A stretch of DNA of 64,000 bases, from positions 372,001 through 436,000 of the forward strand of contig NZ_CP066784.1 in assembly GCF_028751195.1 (NCBI RefSeq). Reading direction: 5' to 3'. The position numbers and the translations under genes are program-made. Of this stretch, positions 43,798 to 52,234 are shown one piece after another (the first letter of the stretch is position 1; every line of letters begins with the position of its first letter). The DNA is from Alicyclobacillus sp. ALC3. Its GTDB lineage: Bacteria; Bacillota; Bacilli; Alicyclobacillales; Alicyclobacillaceae. The notes under the pieces were generated by a model. The model saw only the letters and a program-made list of their open reading frames with translations. It was not told the DNA's origin and made no database searches.

Positions 43798-44604
43798 CTA
43801 TTCATACATGCGCTTGACAACCGTCAAGTGCTTGTACCAGTACGAGCCCGGCGATACTTTAAGATACCCGACTTTGTGCAGACCGCCGCCTTCCTCAATC
43901 ATCCGACCGTTGCCGATGTAGATCCCGACGTGTCCACCGTGATCAAACACCAAAAGGTCACCTGGTCGCATGGCGGACTTCGCAACTGGCCAACCGATCT
44001 TGTGATACTGCGTCTGCGATGCACCACTCATCTTGTAACCAAGTGCATGGTGATAGACATAGGCCGTGAAGTTCGAACAGTCAAAACTGTCTTGACCACG
44101 GTCCTTGCTTGTCCCCCACACATACGGTGTGCCAAGCTGCGCTTTGGCGACCTTCAGAATGGCATCAAACTTCTGTTGGTTCGTATCGTTGCGCGGTGCG
44201 AGTGGACGCACGGATGGCTGGTATGTCACACCTGGCGGCAACACTGTATCGACAGTGTTCGCATAGGGAACCTGGATTCCTGAACTGGACAAAGCTGAGC
44301 TGCTCGCTGGCGTGTTCGCTGCGAACACTTCTTTCGTATAGTAGGCACCCCGTGACACATAGCCTGTCTGACCATGCGCGTCTGTGACGTGCCAAAAGTA
44401 CCGGGTGCTGCCGGGATCGAGTTTCAATCTCGCGCCCGCGCCTTCGAGGGAGATTTTCCTTGAATAGAGGTGCGGACCGACGCGCATCCAAACGGCGTGT
44501 TTGATTGCCACCGTGTGTTGTGTCGTCGCTGCGAAGGCCGTTGCAAACGGCATAGCGAGCAGCGATGCCCCCACAATGAATGAGCCAATCAGCTTCTTAT
44601 TCAT
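43798..44604 (-). CDS. Secreted NlpC/P60 peptidoglycan endopeptidase, copy 1
   Basis: 268 residues. Signal peptide (SFIVGASLLAMPFATAFA), an SH3-like N-terminal part (HTVAIKHAVWMRVGPHLYSR to TGYVSRGAYYT), a linker, and a C-terminal NlpC/P60 domain with the catalytic cysteine in FDCSNFTAYVYHHALG and the histidine in GGHVGIYIGNG. Such enzymes cut D-Glu/meso-DAP stem-peptide bonds in the wall. A c-di-AMP riboswitch precedes it, so expression should fall when c-di-AMP is high. It is a tandem paralogue of the gene at 44913. Confidence 0.9.
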   Translation of the reverse strand: MNKKLIGSFIVGASLLAMPFATAFAATTQHTVAIKHAVWMRVGPHLYSRKISLEGAGARLKLDPGSTRYFWHVTDAHGQTGYVSRGAYYTKEVFAANTPASSSALSSSGIQVPYANTVDTVLPPGVTYQPSVRPLAPRNDTNQQKFDAILKVAKAQLGTPYVWGTSKDRGQDSFDCSNFTAYVYHHALGYKMSGASQTQYHKIGWPVAKSAMRPGDLLVFDHGGHVGIYIGNGRMIEEGGGLHKVGYLKVSPGSYWYKHLTVVKRMYE

Positions 44605-44616
44605 GTACTCCTCCTT

Positions 44617-44765
44617 GCGCCTCCGGGGTTAGTTGTCGGGTTCGGGCCGAAGGTTGGCCCTCGCAATCTTTCACCCCAAGGTGCACATGGAATTTGCACC
44701 GGTCTTTCATTCCCCCGTACCTAATGAGCAGGATTCGGCGTCACCATTTCAGGCTAACACGGCAG
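44617..44765 (-). ncRNA. c-di-AMP riboswitch (ydaO/yuaA type) of NlpC/P60 copy 1
   Basis: On the minus strand the conserved blocks appear in order: GTTAGCCTGAAATGG, CGCCGAATCCTG, GGTACGGGGGAATG, GGTGCAAATTCC, TTGGGGTGAAAGATTG, GGGCCAACCTTCGGCCCGAA, CCCGACAACTAACCCCGGAGGC. These match the ydaO-yuaA class, which senses cyclic di-AMP and usually represses wall hydrolases and osmolyte transporters. It ends about 15 bases before the gene start. Confidence 0.9.
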
Positions 44766-44857
44766 CTAACCTGATTCACTATGAAACGAGTGGAAACGCA
44801 GGTAATTGAGAGATTCCGAGTTGATAGCGTCGGTCGCAGCAGCGCAAATGAAACAAG

Positions 44858-44888
44858 GGCCCGCACTGGACATGCTCCAGTTCGGGCC
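44858..44888 (-). terminator. Terminator between the two NlpC/P60 units
   Basis: GGCCCG-C-ACTGGA and TCCAGT-T-CGGGCC form a 12-bp stem with one mismatch, 25 bases after the stop of copy 2, separating it from the riboswitch of copy 1. On the minus strand the stem is followed by TTGTTTCATTT. Confidence 0.75.
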
Positions 44889-44912
44889 ACGCCATTTGTC
44901 CAAAGTGCCGCC

Positions 44913-45731
44913 TTACTGATACATCTGCTTCACAACAGTGAGGTGATTGTACCAGTACGATCCGGGAGACACTTTCAAATAACCGACTTTGCCGAGCCCG
45001 CCGCCTTCCTGAATCATTTCGCCGTTGCCAATGTAGATGCCGACGTGTCCCCCCTGGTCAAAGACCAACAGGTCACCTGGCTGCATAGCGGACTTCGGAA
45101 CGGGCCAACCTACGGAGTGATACTGAGTCTGCGAAGCACCGCTCATACTATAGCCGAGCGCGTGGTGATACACGTACGCTGTGAAGTTTGAACAGTCGAA
45201 GCTGTTCTGACCACGGTCTTTGCTTGTCCCCCAAACATAGGGCGTTCCAAGCTGAGCCTCTGCGACTTGCAGTATGGCATTGAACTTCTGCTGGTTGGTG
45301 GAGTTCGGTGGCGCAATTGCGTGCACGGAAGCGTCGTACCGCACCCCTGGCGGCAGCTGTGTCGAGACGGTATTGCCGCTGGAAACTGGAGCGGCAGTGC
45401 CCCCGCGTGACGCCTGAGTAGCAGACGCACCCGTCGTCGTCGCAGCTGTAGACACAAGCGCGGTGTAGTATGCGCTGCGGTCCACGTAACCTGTTCGGCC
45501 ATGTGAATCTGTCACGTGCCAGAATGAGTACGTGCTGCCCGCGTCAAGTTTCAAATTAGTGCCTGTCGTTTCAAGAGCGACCCGCGCTGAGTAGAAGTTC
45601 GGGTCGGTACGCAGATAGACCGCGTGGTTCACCGCCACCGTACTCTGCGTCGTCGCCGCAAAGGCCGGAGCGACAGGGATTGCTAACATCGAAACTCCCA
45701 CAACGAGTGAGCGTATCAACTTCTTATTCAT
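44913..45731 (-). CDS. Secreted NlpC/P60 peptidoglycan endopeptidase, copy 2
   Basis: 272 residues, same layout as the gene at 43798: signal peptide (SLVVGVSMLAIPVAPAFA), SH3-like region, Ser/Thr/Ala-rich linker, and a NlpC/P60 domain with the cysteine in FDCSNFTAYVYHHALG and the histidine in GGHVGIYIGNGE. The catalytic domains of the two copies are nearly identical while the linkers differ. Each copy has its own riboswitch and terminator, so the duplication copied the whole transcription unit. Confidence 0.9.
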   Translation of the reverse strand: MNKKLIRSLVVGVSMLAIPVAPAFAATTQSTVAVNHAVYLRTDPNFYSARVALETTGTNLKLDAGSTYSFWHVTDSHGRTGYVDRSAYYTALVSTAATTTGASATQASRGGTAAPVSSGNTVSTQLPPGVRYDASVHAIAPPNSTNQQKFNAILQVAEAQLGTPYVWGTSKDRGQNSFDCSNFTAYVYHHALGYSMSGASQTQYHSVGWPVPKSAMQPGDLLVFDQGGHVGIYIGNGEMIQEGGGLGKVGYLKVSPGSYWYNHLTVVKQMYQ

Positions 45732-45743
45732 TTTATCCTCCTT

Positions 45744-45895
45744 ACGCCTCCGAGGTTAGTTGTCGGGTTCGGGCCGAAGGATGGCCCTCGTTATCTTTCA
45801 CCCCAAGGTGCACATGAAATTTGCACCGGTGTTTCGTTCCCCCGTACCTGCTTGTGCAGGATTCGGCGTCCGAGGTCAGGCTAACACGGAGTCTA
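45744..45895 (-). ncRNA. c-di-AMP riboswitch (ydaO/yuaA type) of NlpC/P60 copy 2
   Basis: Same conserved blocks on the minus strand as the element at 44617: GTTAGCCTGACCTCGG, CGCCGAATCCTG, GGTACGGGGGAACG, GGTGCAAATTTC, TTGGGGTGAAAGATAA, GGGCCATCCTTCGGCCCGAA and CCCGACAACTAACCTCGGAG. Ends about 13 bases before the ATG at 45731, with AAGGAGG between. Confidence 0.92.
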
Positions 45896-45979
45896 TCATC
45901 GGTTCATTGCAAAATTATTGGCAGTTGATCCAGCGAAACTTTAACAACTTTTCCGAGTTAGCTTCCCAAACTACTGTGT

Positions 45980-46702
45980 CTACACCTCGTGTATCTCACT
46001 GTTCTGTGTAATTAATCGCACTACGTTGTCAATCGACCGCTTGTCCAATCGCTGTTTTACCTGGTGTGTTGAAATTGCGCTTGTCAGTTCATTGACGCGC
46101 ACATACTCAAATGCGCTGTGGTGTCCGTACACTTGCGCATGTCGGTTGGTGAAACAGAGAATGCCTACGATTGGCGGTTTAAGACCGTGATCGTAGAGCA
46201 GAGCCCTCAACAGGGCGTGGTGCCGGCGCATCTGTTCGGCGGCGTCGTGATGTCCGCCATCCACGCTGCGGCCCACACCGCCATCGGAGACTTCGATGAC
46301 CCCCGCCCAATTCTTTGATTCGACGTGGAACACGCCGTTCGGCCCCACGACGATGTGGTCAAACTCTTGGCGCCGACCGCCGTGATACACGTAAATGCGA
46401 TTGAACACCCGATACTGTGCGCCAAGTCGGGTCAGTACTCGCGCGGTTTCCATCTCACCTCGCAACCCAGCGACTGCCTTCGCCTTGACGACTTTCTGTG
46501 CGCGCTGCCTCAGAATCCCGGTGCGAATTACGCCGACGGCGATGAGAATCCACCCGACCAAGCGCACGAACCGCCAGGTGTCTGTCCAGAGGACAGTCGT
46601 ATGTAACGAAACGAACAAAGGGGCCACATAACTCGACAGCACCAGCGCCAAACCTAGCGCGATGACAACAGACACGGGACCTCTGTTACGGTTGTTTCTC
46701 AA
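45980..46702 (-). CDS. NERD-domain membrane-associated protein
   Basis: 240 residues. One or two N-terminal membrane segments (VVIALGLALVLSSYVAPLF; VRLVGWILIAVGVIRTGIL), then a NERD (nuclease-related) domain: LRGEMETARVLTRLG, VFNRIYVY, EFDHIVVGPNGVFHVESKNW with the D...E-x-K restriction-fold core. The C-terminal part completes the fold. NERD proteins are found on plasmids and chromosomes of Bacilli; activity on DNA is predicted but not shown for most. No restriction partner is adjacent. Confidence 0.85.
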   Translation of the reverse strand: MRNNRNRGPVSVVIALGLALVLSSYVAPLFVSLHTTVLWTDTWRFVRLVGWILIAVGVIRTGILRQRAQKVVKAKAVAGLRGEMETARVLTRLGAQYRVFNRIYVYHGGRRQEFDHIVVGPNGVFHVESKNWAGVIEVSDGGVGRSVDGGHHDAAEQMRRHHALLRALLYDHGLKPPIVGILCFTNRHAQVYGHHSAFEYVRVNELTSAISTHQVKQRLDKRSIDNVVRLITQNSEIHEV

Positions 46703-46740
46703 TCGCCGCCCTCCTCTTGCTACAAGTCCTCAAATGTCAG

Positions 46741-46799
46741 GTTCGGACCGAACGATACTCTGCCCTCATTATAGATATATAATATTCGTTATGAATATT
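46741..46799. promoter_or_regulatory. Two palindromes in the NERD-Nudix divergent promoter region
   Basis: GTTCGG-A-CCGAAC at 46741-46753 and AATATTC-N5-GAATATT at 46781-46799 are perfect inverted repeats, with TATATAAT-like A/T-rich promoter sequence between and inside them. They are candidate operators. The nearby Nudix protein has a regulator-like C-terminus and may bind one of them. Confidence 0.5.
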
Positions 46800-46892
46800 T
46801 TTTAATGAGCAGGTCAAATTGATTGCTCATCTGTGTCCGATTTGCTACATTCAAAGAATGAGAAGTACCGTGAATCGGTGAGGAGGTGCTTC

Positions 46893-47789
46893 ATGGCTGC
46901 AAAATCGAACAAGCAAAAGAAAGCGTTTCTGAAGTTGGAAGGGCTGCCTGTCGACATGTGCGTGTTCACCGTAGCAACCGAGCAACGCTCTGCCACCACG
47001 ACGTCTGTCGATAGACGAAGCCTAAGGTCATACCCAAATCGCTACTTGGCGTTGGTTTTAGTGCAACGCTTGCAGAAACCTGAAAAGGGCAAGTGGTCTC
47101 TCCCCGGGGGGTTCACAAAGCTCCGAACCGAGACGTTGGACGAGGCAGCGCGGCGTGAACTCAAAGAGGAGACAAACCTCGATGCCACGACTACGACCGA
47201 GTCGGGACCCGAGGGCAGTCTCTCACGTACTATCCACCTCGAGCAGATGAAGACGTACTACACGTTCGAACGCGACGAGCGCGGTCCAACTCCAACGGTG
47301 GCCTACGTCGCACTCGTGGAAGAAGCCTTGCTCGCCAACCTGCACGCGGGCGGCGACGCAAGGGACGCGCAGTTGTTCCGCATCAGGAGGACACAAGACG
47401 AGGACTTCGTGTGCGAATCACAGGACGGTTCAGTGGCTCTGACGAGAACCGATCTGGCATTCGACCACGGCGAGATTATCTCTGACGCTCTCCGCTTCGT
47501 CGAATCAAAGGTGATGACCACAACAGTAGCCAAAACTCTATTGCCCGAGGAATTTACGATCACGCAGTTGCACCAAGTCATCTCTGTGATTGTGCCGTCC
47601 TATGCACCCACGACTACGAACTTTGCGCGCGACCTCGTAAAAACGAAATCCCGGGACGGGCTGTTGGAAGAAGTGCTTGACGAAAACGGGACGCCAAAGA
47701 CTTCCTCCGACTACTCCGCTCGGCCTGCGAAACTTTACCGATTTCAGCCGGAATTCGAACCGAGGTTGTCAATTTACCCACGGTTCTGA
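46893..47789 (+). CDS. Nudix protein with winged-helix C-terminus (NrtR-like regulator)
   Basis: 298 residues from the ATG at 46893 after GAGGAGG. An N-terminal Nudix domain carries the box GGFTKLRTETLDEAARRELKEETNL in full consensus (GX5EX7REUXEEXGU; shown here in pieces GGFTKLRTETLDEAA and RRELKEETNL). The C-terminal part (FTITQLHQVISVIVPSYAPT) resembles the winged-helix half of NrtR, which controls NAD metabolism in response to ADP-ribose. The intact box means hydrolase activity is possible. No NAD genes lie beside it, so the regulon is unknown. Confidence 0.8.
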   Translation: MAAKSNKQKKAFLKLEGLPVDMCVFTVATEQRSATTTSVDRRSLRSYPNRYLALVLVQRLQKPEKGKWSLPGGFTKLRTETLDEAARRELKEETNLDATTTTESGPEGSLSRTIHLEQMKTYYTFERDERGPTPTVAYVALVEEALLANLHAGGDARDAQLFRIRRTQDEDFVCESQDGSVALTRTDLAFDHGEIISDALRFVESKVMTTTVAKTLLPEEFTITQLHQVISVIVPSYAPTTTNFARDLVKTKSRDGLLEEVLDENGTPKTSSDYSARPAKLYRFQPEFEPRLSIYPRF

Positions 47790-47793
47790 CTCG

Positions 47794-48024
47794 CTACTTT
47801 TGATCTGCAGCAAGCAACCGTTGGACTGTTCCTGCCAGCACCAGTGCGACGCCGAGTGCCAGCCAATACCACTGCATGTGCACTTCGTAGTACGCGAGCA
47901 CGGCGCCGCCAAGAAGAAAGAGCCCGATGCGCCACACGCGACGGTACTGAGACTCAGCAAAACAGTAAATCCCGTAACCGACATAAAACGCCCCCGCCAC
48001 AACCAGCGCGACGATATGAAACAC
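47794..48024 (-). CDS. Small membrane protein, 76 residues
   Basis: Two to three hydrophobic segments (IVALVVAGAFYVGYGIYCF, IGLFLLGGAVLAYYEVHM, YWLALGVALVLAGTVQRLL). The GTG at 48024 has GGGGGGGAC eight bases upstream. It is convergent with the Nudix gene (gap of four bases). No family recognised. Confidence 0.7.
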   Translation of the reverse strand: MFHIVALVVAGAFYVGYGIYCFAESQYRRVWRIGLFLLGGAVLAYYEVHMQWYWLALGVALVLAGTVQRLLAADQK

Positions 48025-48101
48025 AGACGTCCCCCCCAGTCTCTCTTAGTGGTCGCTCGGCGCTACCATGGCTGAGCATTCACGCGTTGCACCAACAACC
48101 A

Positions 48102-48122
48102 GGCCCGCCGAACTGGCGGGCC
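48102..48122 (-). terminator. Terminator of the oligoendopeptidase gene
   Basis: GGCCCGCC pairs with GGCGGGCC around a 5-base loop, 12 bases after the pepF stop. On the minus strand it is followed by TGGTTGTTGG. Confidence 0.75.
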
Positions 48123-48134
48123 GTCCGTATAAGG

Positions 48135-49829
48135 TTAATGAAATTCACCAATGACCTGCTCCAAAAAAAGGGCTACGCGCCGAATCACAGGTTCCGTGAA
48201 GTCGAACTCGACCCCAGTCACCTGATAGACCTCCGCGATGGGTCGCTCGTAGCTTGCCGCCTCACCTTGCTTGTAGAGGTCTATTGCCCGGTTCGGGTCT
48301 GTTCGGTAGATCTCGAAAAGCTGCAAGGCACCCAACTCAGACATGGAGTACTCGATATTGTAAAATGGGTACGCCAAGATGTGTGGTTCCGAAAACCAAT
48401 TCGAGGCAATGCCAGACTCGACGTCCGAAATGTCCACCGAGTTCAGCATAAACCTCTTCATGACCTCAGTGTACTTCCGGTCCCGCTCCTCCACAGTGTG
48501 GTTGGGGTGCGTATACAGCCAGTGTTGAAATACGTCGCCAGCGAGAGGGCCCGTCAGCATGGTCATTCCCCGACGCAGCACCTCACGCCGTGCAACACGG
48601 AACGACCGCTCCTCTGGATAGAAGCGTTGCAACTTGTCGGACAACAGCAGTTCCATGCTGTGCGAGTACAGTTCCGCAATTTCGGAGCGGAAGTTCTCGT
48701 CGCGAAAGCCGTCATTTTCAAGCTGCGCGTAAAAGTTTAACGCGTGTCCCATCTCGTGAAGAAGGGCAATGACTGCGAAGAAGGAGGGGCTGAAGTTGGC
48801 GAAGATGAACGCGTCACGAGAGAGCGGGAGGGGCGCGCAGAACCCGCCGGGTCCCTTGCCAGGTCGAACTTCCAAGTCGAGCAGGCCGTTCTCCCGCATG
48901 TGCTGGAATCGGTCGGCAAACGCCTGGTCCGTCTGCTGCAGCATCTCGTATACGCCGTCCATTAACTCGCCTGCGGTGGAAAACGGAGCTCCTTGCAACT
49001 GCTTCGCGTTGACGTCCCAAGGACGAAAGGTGTCCAGACCGAGTTCGCGTTGGAGGGCTTCATTCAGCCTGTTCAGCGCAGGCACAAGGTACGTCTCCGT
49101 TGCCCGATGATACGCGTAGCAGTCTTCGACGGTGTACTCGCGGCTCTTCGCTTCAAACATGTAGTCTCGATAGTTCTCAAACCCAGCGTTTGTCGCCATC
49201 TGGTGCCGAAGTGAGACCAACTCGTTGAGGATTTCATCCATTTGGCTTTTCATTCGCTCGCGGGCATCTGCCCCTGCGCGCCATGCTCGTTCCCGAATGC
49301 CTCTGTCAGGAGCATCCAAGAGTGGCATCATGAATGGGTAAGGTTGACTTTCACCTTCCCATTCCACCGTCAGCCCACCCATGAGCTCATTGTACTTTGC
49401 CACGAGTTCTTGCTCGCGGACCGTCAGCGGGATGTTTTCTGCTCGAAACAACTGGACCTTCGCCAGCCTTTGCCGTCTGATCAGTCCGTACCTGCGCTCA
49501 TCAAGCTGCTCCATGAACGGAGAGTTACAAAACTTTTTGTCGAGCTCGGCCTCAAATTTCAACATCACCGGTTGTACAACGGTCTGGTCATGCATGTACG
49601 TATCGCGCTTCTGTGCATCTGCCGTGTCACAGACAAACTCAATCTGATGTCCAAGCATGGCTTCAAGAATTGCGTTGTGAAGCTCCTGTTCGGATTGAAG
49701 CCATGCCTCGAGTGCCTCGACAGACCCAATTTCCCGCTCCAACAGGTCGTGATAATGAGTCTCGAGGACAGGCACCTCTTTTAGGTCAATAAATTCGACA
49801 TAAAACTTGGTCGGACTTTGTTCGGACAC
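48135..49829 (-). CDS. pepF: Oligoendopeptidase F (M3 family metallopeptidase)
   Basis: Cytoplasmic zinc peptidase, 564 residues, that degrades short peptides. The HEMGHALNFY zinc motif lies near residue 353 and the third ligand in EIAELYSHSMELLL about 30 residues on, which is the M3 arrangement. GTG start at 49829 after AAAGGGG. Single-gene unit with its own terminator. Closest in layout to the PepF group without an inserted domain. Confidence 0.93.
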   Translation of the reverse strand: MSEQSPTKFYVEFIDLKEVPVLETHYHDLLEREIGSVEALEAWLQSEQELHNAILEAMLGHQIEFVCDTADAQKRDTYMHDQTVVQPVMLKFEAELDKKFCNSPFMEQLDERRYGLIRRQRLAKVQLFRAENIPLTVREQELVAKYNELMGGLTVEWEGESQPYPFMMPLLDAPDRGIRERAWRAGADARERMKSQMDEILNELVSLRHQMATNAGFENYRDYMFEAKSREYTVEDCYAYHRATETYLVPALNRLNEALQRELGLDTFRPWDVNAKQLQGAPFSTAGELMDGVYEMLQQTDQAFADRFQHMRENGLLDLEVRPGKGPGGFCAPLPLSRDAFIFANFSPSFFAVIALLHEMGHALNFYAQLENDGFRDENFRSEIAELYSHSMELLLSDKLQRFYPEERSFRVARREVLRRGMTMLTGPLAGDVFQHWLYTHPNHTVEERDRKYTEVMKRFMLNSVDISDVESGIASNWFSEPHILAYPFYNIEYSMSELGALQLFEIYRTDPNRAIDLYKQGEAASYERPIAEVYQVTGVEFDFTEPVIRRVALFLEQVIGEFH

Positions 49830-50010
49830 GAGGCCTCACCCCTTTGCGATGAGTCTACCACAGCATGCCACGTGAACTGCGAATTCCGTGAGTTTATTAC
49901 ATTCATCAGAATCAGCGAAAGACTATGCAAAACGTAAACACGCCGTCGGACCAATGCACTATCATCGTCGTAGACGACCTTATCCACCTACTTCGAGGAG
50001 GCAATTTACG

Positions 50011-50898
50011 ATGACCGATGAGCGGCATTACACTGTTACCCTAGCAAATGGGCGGACACTCGAAGTCGTAGAGGCGGGAGACCCGAACGGGCCGGCCGTG
50101 ATCGCGCACAATGGCACACCGATGGGAGCCTACCTGTTTCGCGACAATGCCGAGGATGCTGCGCGGCGAGGACTCCGCCTCATCTCATACGGGCGACCTG
50201 GCTACGGAAATTCCACGCGTGATGGCGGGCGCACCGTGGCAGCGGCTGCATGGGACACGGCCGCGTTGGCCGACAAGCTCGGCATCGACAAGTTTGCCAC
50301 CTGGGGAATTTCGGGCGGCGGGCCGCACGTTTTGGCCTGTGCAGCGCTCCTGCCAGACAGAGTCGTGGCTGCAGCGTCAATCTCCGGGATTGTGCCATAC
50401 ACAGCTGAGGGCATCGACTTCCTCCAAAGTATGGGCGAGAAGAATGTCGTGGAGTTTACAGCCGCGCTTGACGGCGAGGAGAAAATCACGGCATTCGTGC
50501 GTAAGGAGCAAGAAGCGTTGCAAGGCGCTGGTGCGACTGATCTCGCAAAGGGTGTCGAGTCCATTCTCAGCGATGTCGACCGCGCCTTGGTCGAGCAGAC
50601 GGAAATTGGCGTCGAGATGGCCCAGTGCATGCTAGACGCCATCCATCACGGCATGTACGGCTGGATTGACGACGACCTGGCGTTCACGCGACCGTGGGGC
50701 TTTGACCCCGCCGCCATCCGCGTCCCACTTCAAATCTGGCACGGACAGCAGGACCTGATGGCGCCGTTCGCGCACGGCCAGTGGCTGGCGCACCACATCC
50801 CGCAGGCAGAAGCGCATTTGAACCCGGAGGACGGTCACATGACCATGTACGCGAACCGTATACCCGAGGTCCACGCCTGGCTCGCCAAGCACTTGTAA
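50011..50898 (+). CDS. Alpha/beta-fold hydrolase
   Basis: 295 residues from the ATG at 50011 (GAGGAGG upstream). Nucleophile elbow GISGGGPHVLACAALLPDRV with the serine near 107, an oxyanion HNGTPMG near residue 35, an acid in WHGQQDLMAP and the catalytic histidine in DGHMTMY. The family includes epoxide hydrolase-like and prolyl-peptidase-like enzymes; the substrate cannot be told. A hairpin terminator follows. Confidence 0.87.
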   Translation: MTDERHYTVTLANGRTLEVVEAGDPNGPAVIAHNGTPMGAYLFRDNAEDAARRGLRLISYGRPGYGNSTRDGGRTVAAAAWDTAALADKLGIDKFATWGISGGGPHVLACAALLPDRVVAAASISGIVPYTAEGIDFLQSMGEKNVVEFTAALDGEEKITAFVRKEQEALQGAGATDLAKGVESILSDVDRALVEQTEIGVEMAQCMLDAIHHGMYGWIDDDLAFTRPWGFDPAAIRVPLQIWHGQQDLMAPFAHGQWLAHHIPQAEAHLNPEDGHMTMYANRIPEVHAWLAKHL

Positions 50899-50916
50899 CC
50901 GCTGATCTCAAGCCTG

Positions 50917-50947
50917 GCGCGCTCCTCCGATGCAAAAGGGAGCGCGC
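50917..50947 (+). terminator. Terminator of the alpha/beta hydrolase gene
   Basis: GCGCGCTCC and GGAGCGCGC form a 9-bp stem with a 13-base loop, about 20 bases after the stop codon. No strong T-run. Confidence 0.65.
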
Positions 50948-51019
50948 TAGCTCTCGGACAGAGAACGGATCTGATGTGCCGATAAACAGCGAGTTCACAG
51001 CGTTCACACGCCCGCGCAT

Positions 51020-51190
51020 CGCAAACCAGCAGTGCCCCAACGGCTGGAAGCCGAGACTGAAGGCGCTGTGTGTAACAGCGTACATCTGCCAGCCAATGGC
51101 CACGAACAGCATCTAAAAGGACATCGACGACAAGATGCGCGACGTAAAGTACTTGAGAAAGTATGGCTGGCCGAATACAGAGTCAATATC
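51020..51190 (-). pseudogene. Remnant of an MFS transporter gene
   Basis: In one minus-strand frame the sequence reads FGQPYFLKYFTSRILSSMSF, then a TAG (51113-51115), then MLFVAIGWQMYAVTHSAFSL. This is the N-terminal pattern of major facilitator proteins (...ARxLSxxxxQMxxVAIGWQxYxLTHSxLxLG), with the stop in place of a glutamine codon. Downstream the similarity ends within about 60 bases. So only the first helix region survives, in an otherwise gene-free gap of 470 bases. Confidence 0.6.
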
Positions 51191-51366
51191 CACGCTGTTC
51201 ACGAACGCACATCACACCCATCGTTCGCGCTGTATGTACTCCTCGACTCCAATCACATTCATTCCCTCCGTCACTTGTCAAGGTCGTGATATTCTGGCCG
51301 ATCTATCCTTATTCCTGCTATGATGCAGAGAACCACTGCGCTGTCGCGCGAAACGGAGGAGCCTGC

Positions 51367-52137
51367 ATGACTGTCCCTTCTGCCACAGAGGCTATGCGGT
51401 TCACACCGCAGATGTACATGGACTATCACGTCCGCCTGACCGGTGTACCGATTGAGGAGATGGGGGTCGCACCAACCGTCATTATCACATGGTTTCGCAG
51501 CGTCTTTTCACTGATCACGTCAGCCATAGACGGAAAACCGCTGACCTCTGCGCCGTTTCCAAATGCCCGGTCGGGAGTCTTTGGTGAGACCCGCACACCA
51601 GTCACGGTCATCCAGTGTCCGATAGGCGCACCAGGCACAATTGCCGTCATGGAAGAACTGATTGCGTGCGGAGCGAGAAGATTCATCGGTGTCGGCGCTG
51701 CGGGCAGTCTACAGCCCGACAATCGTGTCGGCACCATCCTCATCCCCGACGTCTGTGTGCGCGACGAAGGCACGTCACGACACTACGTTCCGTCGGATGC
51801 GACCGTAGCTGCACACCCATCGCTGCGAAATCGCGTCGCACAGAGCGCTGTTGGACTGGGACTCTCCGCAGTTGTAGGGCCGCACTGGACGACTGACGCG
51901 ATCTACCGCGAGTCGGTGGCAGATATCACTCAGCACCGCGAGGCGGGTGTGCTCGGTGTCGATATGGAGACGTCCGCGATGTACGCTGTCGGTGAGTTTC
52001 GCGACGTAGAAGTAGCAAACGTACTTGCGGTGAGCGACGAACTGTGGCACGAGTGGAACCCTGCGTTTGGCACTGAAATTCTAAACGCAGCGTTGCAACG
52101 AGCTAGTGAAATTGCGCTCAAAGCTGCAGAAGACTAA
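51367..52137 (+). CDS. Nucleoside phosphorylase (PNP/UDP family)
   Basis: 256 residues from the ATG at 51367 (GGAGGAGCC upstream). The phosphate/nucleoside-binding GAPGTIAVMEELIACGARRF and GVGAAGSLQ segments and the GVDMETSAMYAVGEFRDVEV motif are those of the PNP_UDP_1 family; the MExxAxY glutamate contacts the ribose. Closest in feel to uridine phosphorylase-like proteins. It cleaves a nucleoside to base and ribose-1-phosphate for salvage. A terminator follows directly. Confidence 0.85.
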   Translation: MTVPSATEAMRFTPQMYMDYHVRLTGVPIEEMGVAPTVIITWFRSVFSLITSAIDGKPLTSAPFPNARSGVFGETRTPVTVIQCPIGAPGTIAVMEELIACGARRFIGVGAAGSLQPDNRVGTILIPDVCVRDEGTSRHYVPSDATVAAHPSLRNRVAQSAVGLGLSAVVGPHWTTDAIYRESVADITQHREAGVLGVDMETSAMYAVGEFRDVEVANVLAVSDELWHEWNPAFGTEILNAALQRASEIALKAAED

Positions 52138-52152
52138 CACCACTCTAAACAA

Positions 52153-52190
52153 AAGCGGGCCTGCTCACGCCGTCGCGTGCAGACCCGCTT
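52153..52190. terminator. Terminator between convergent genes
   Basis: AAGCGGG pairs with CCCGCTT, and CTGC/GCAG extends the stem after a short internal bulge. It separates the phosphorylase gene and the convergent PLP-enzyme gene. Confidence 0.8.
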
Positions 52191-52234
52191 GTGCCATTCT
52201 CTATCGCTCGCTAGCTAGTTTGTGTGCTCCGCTA

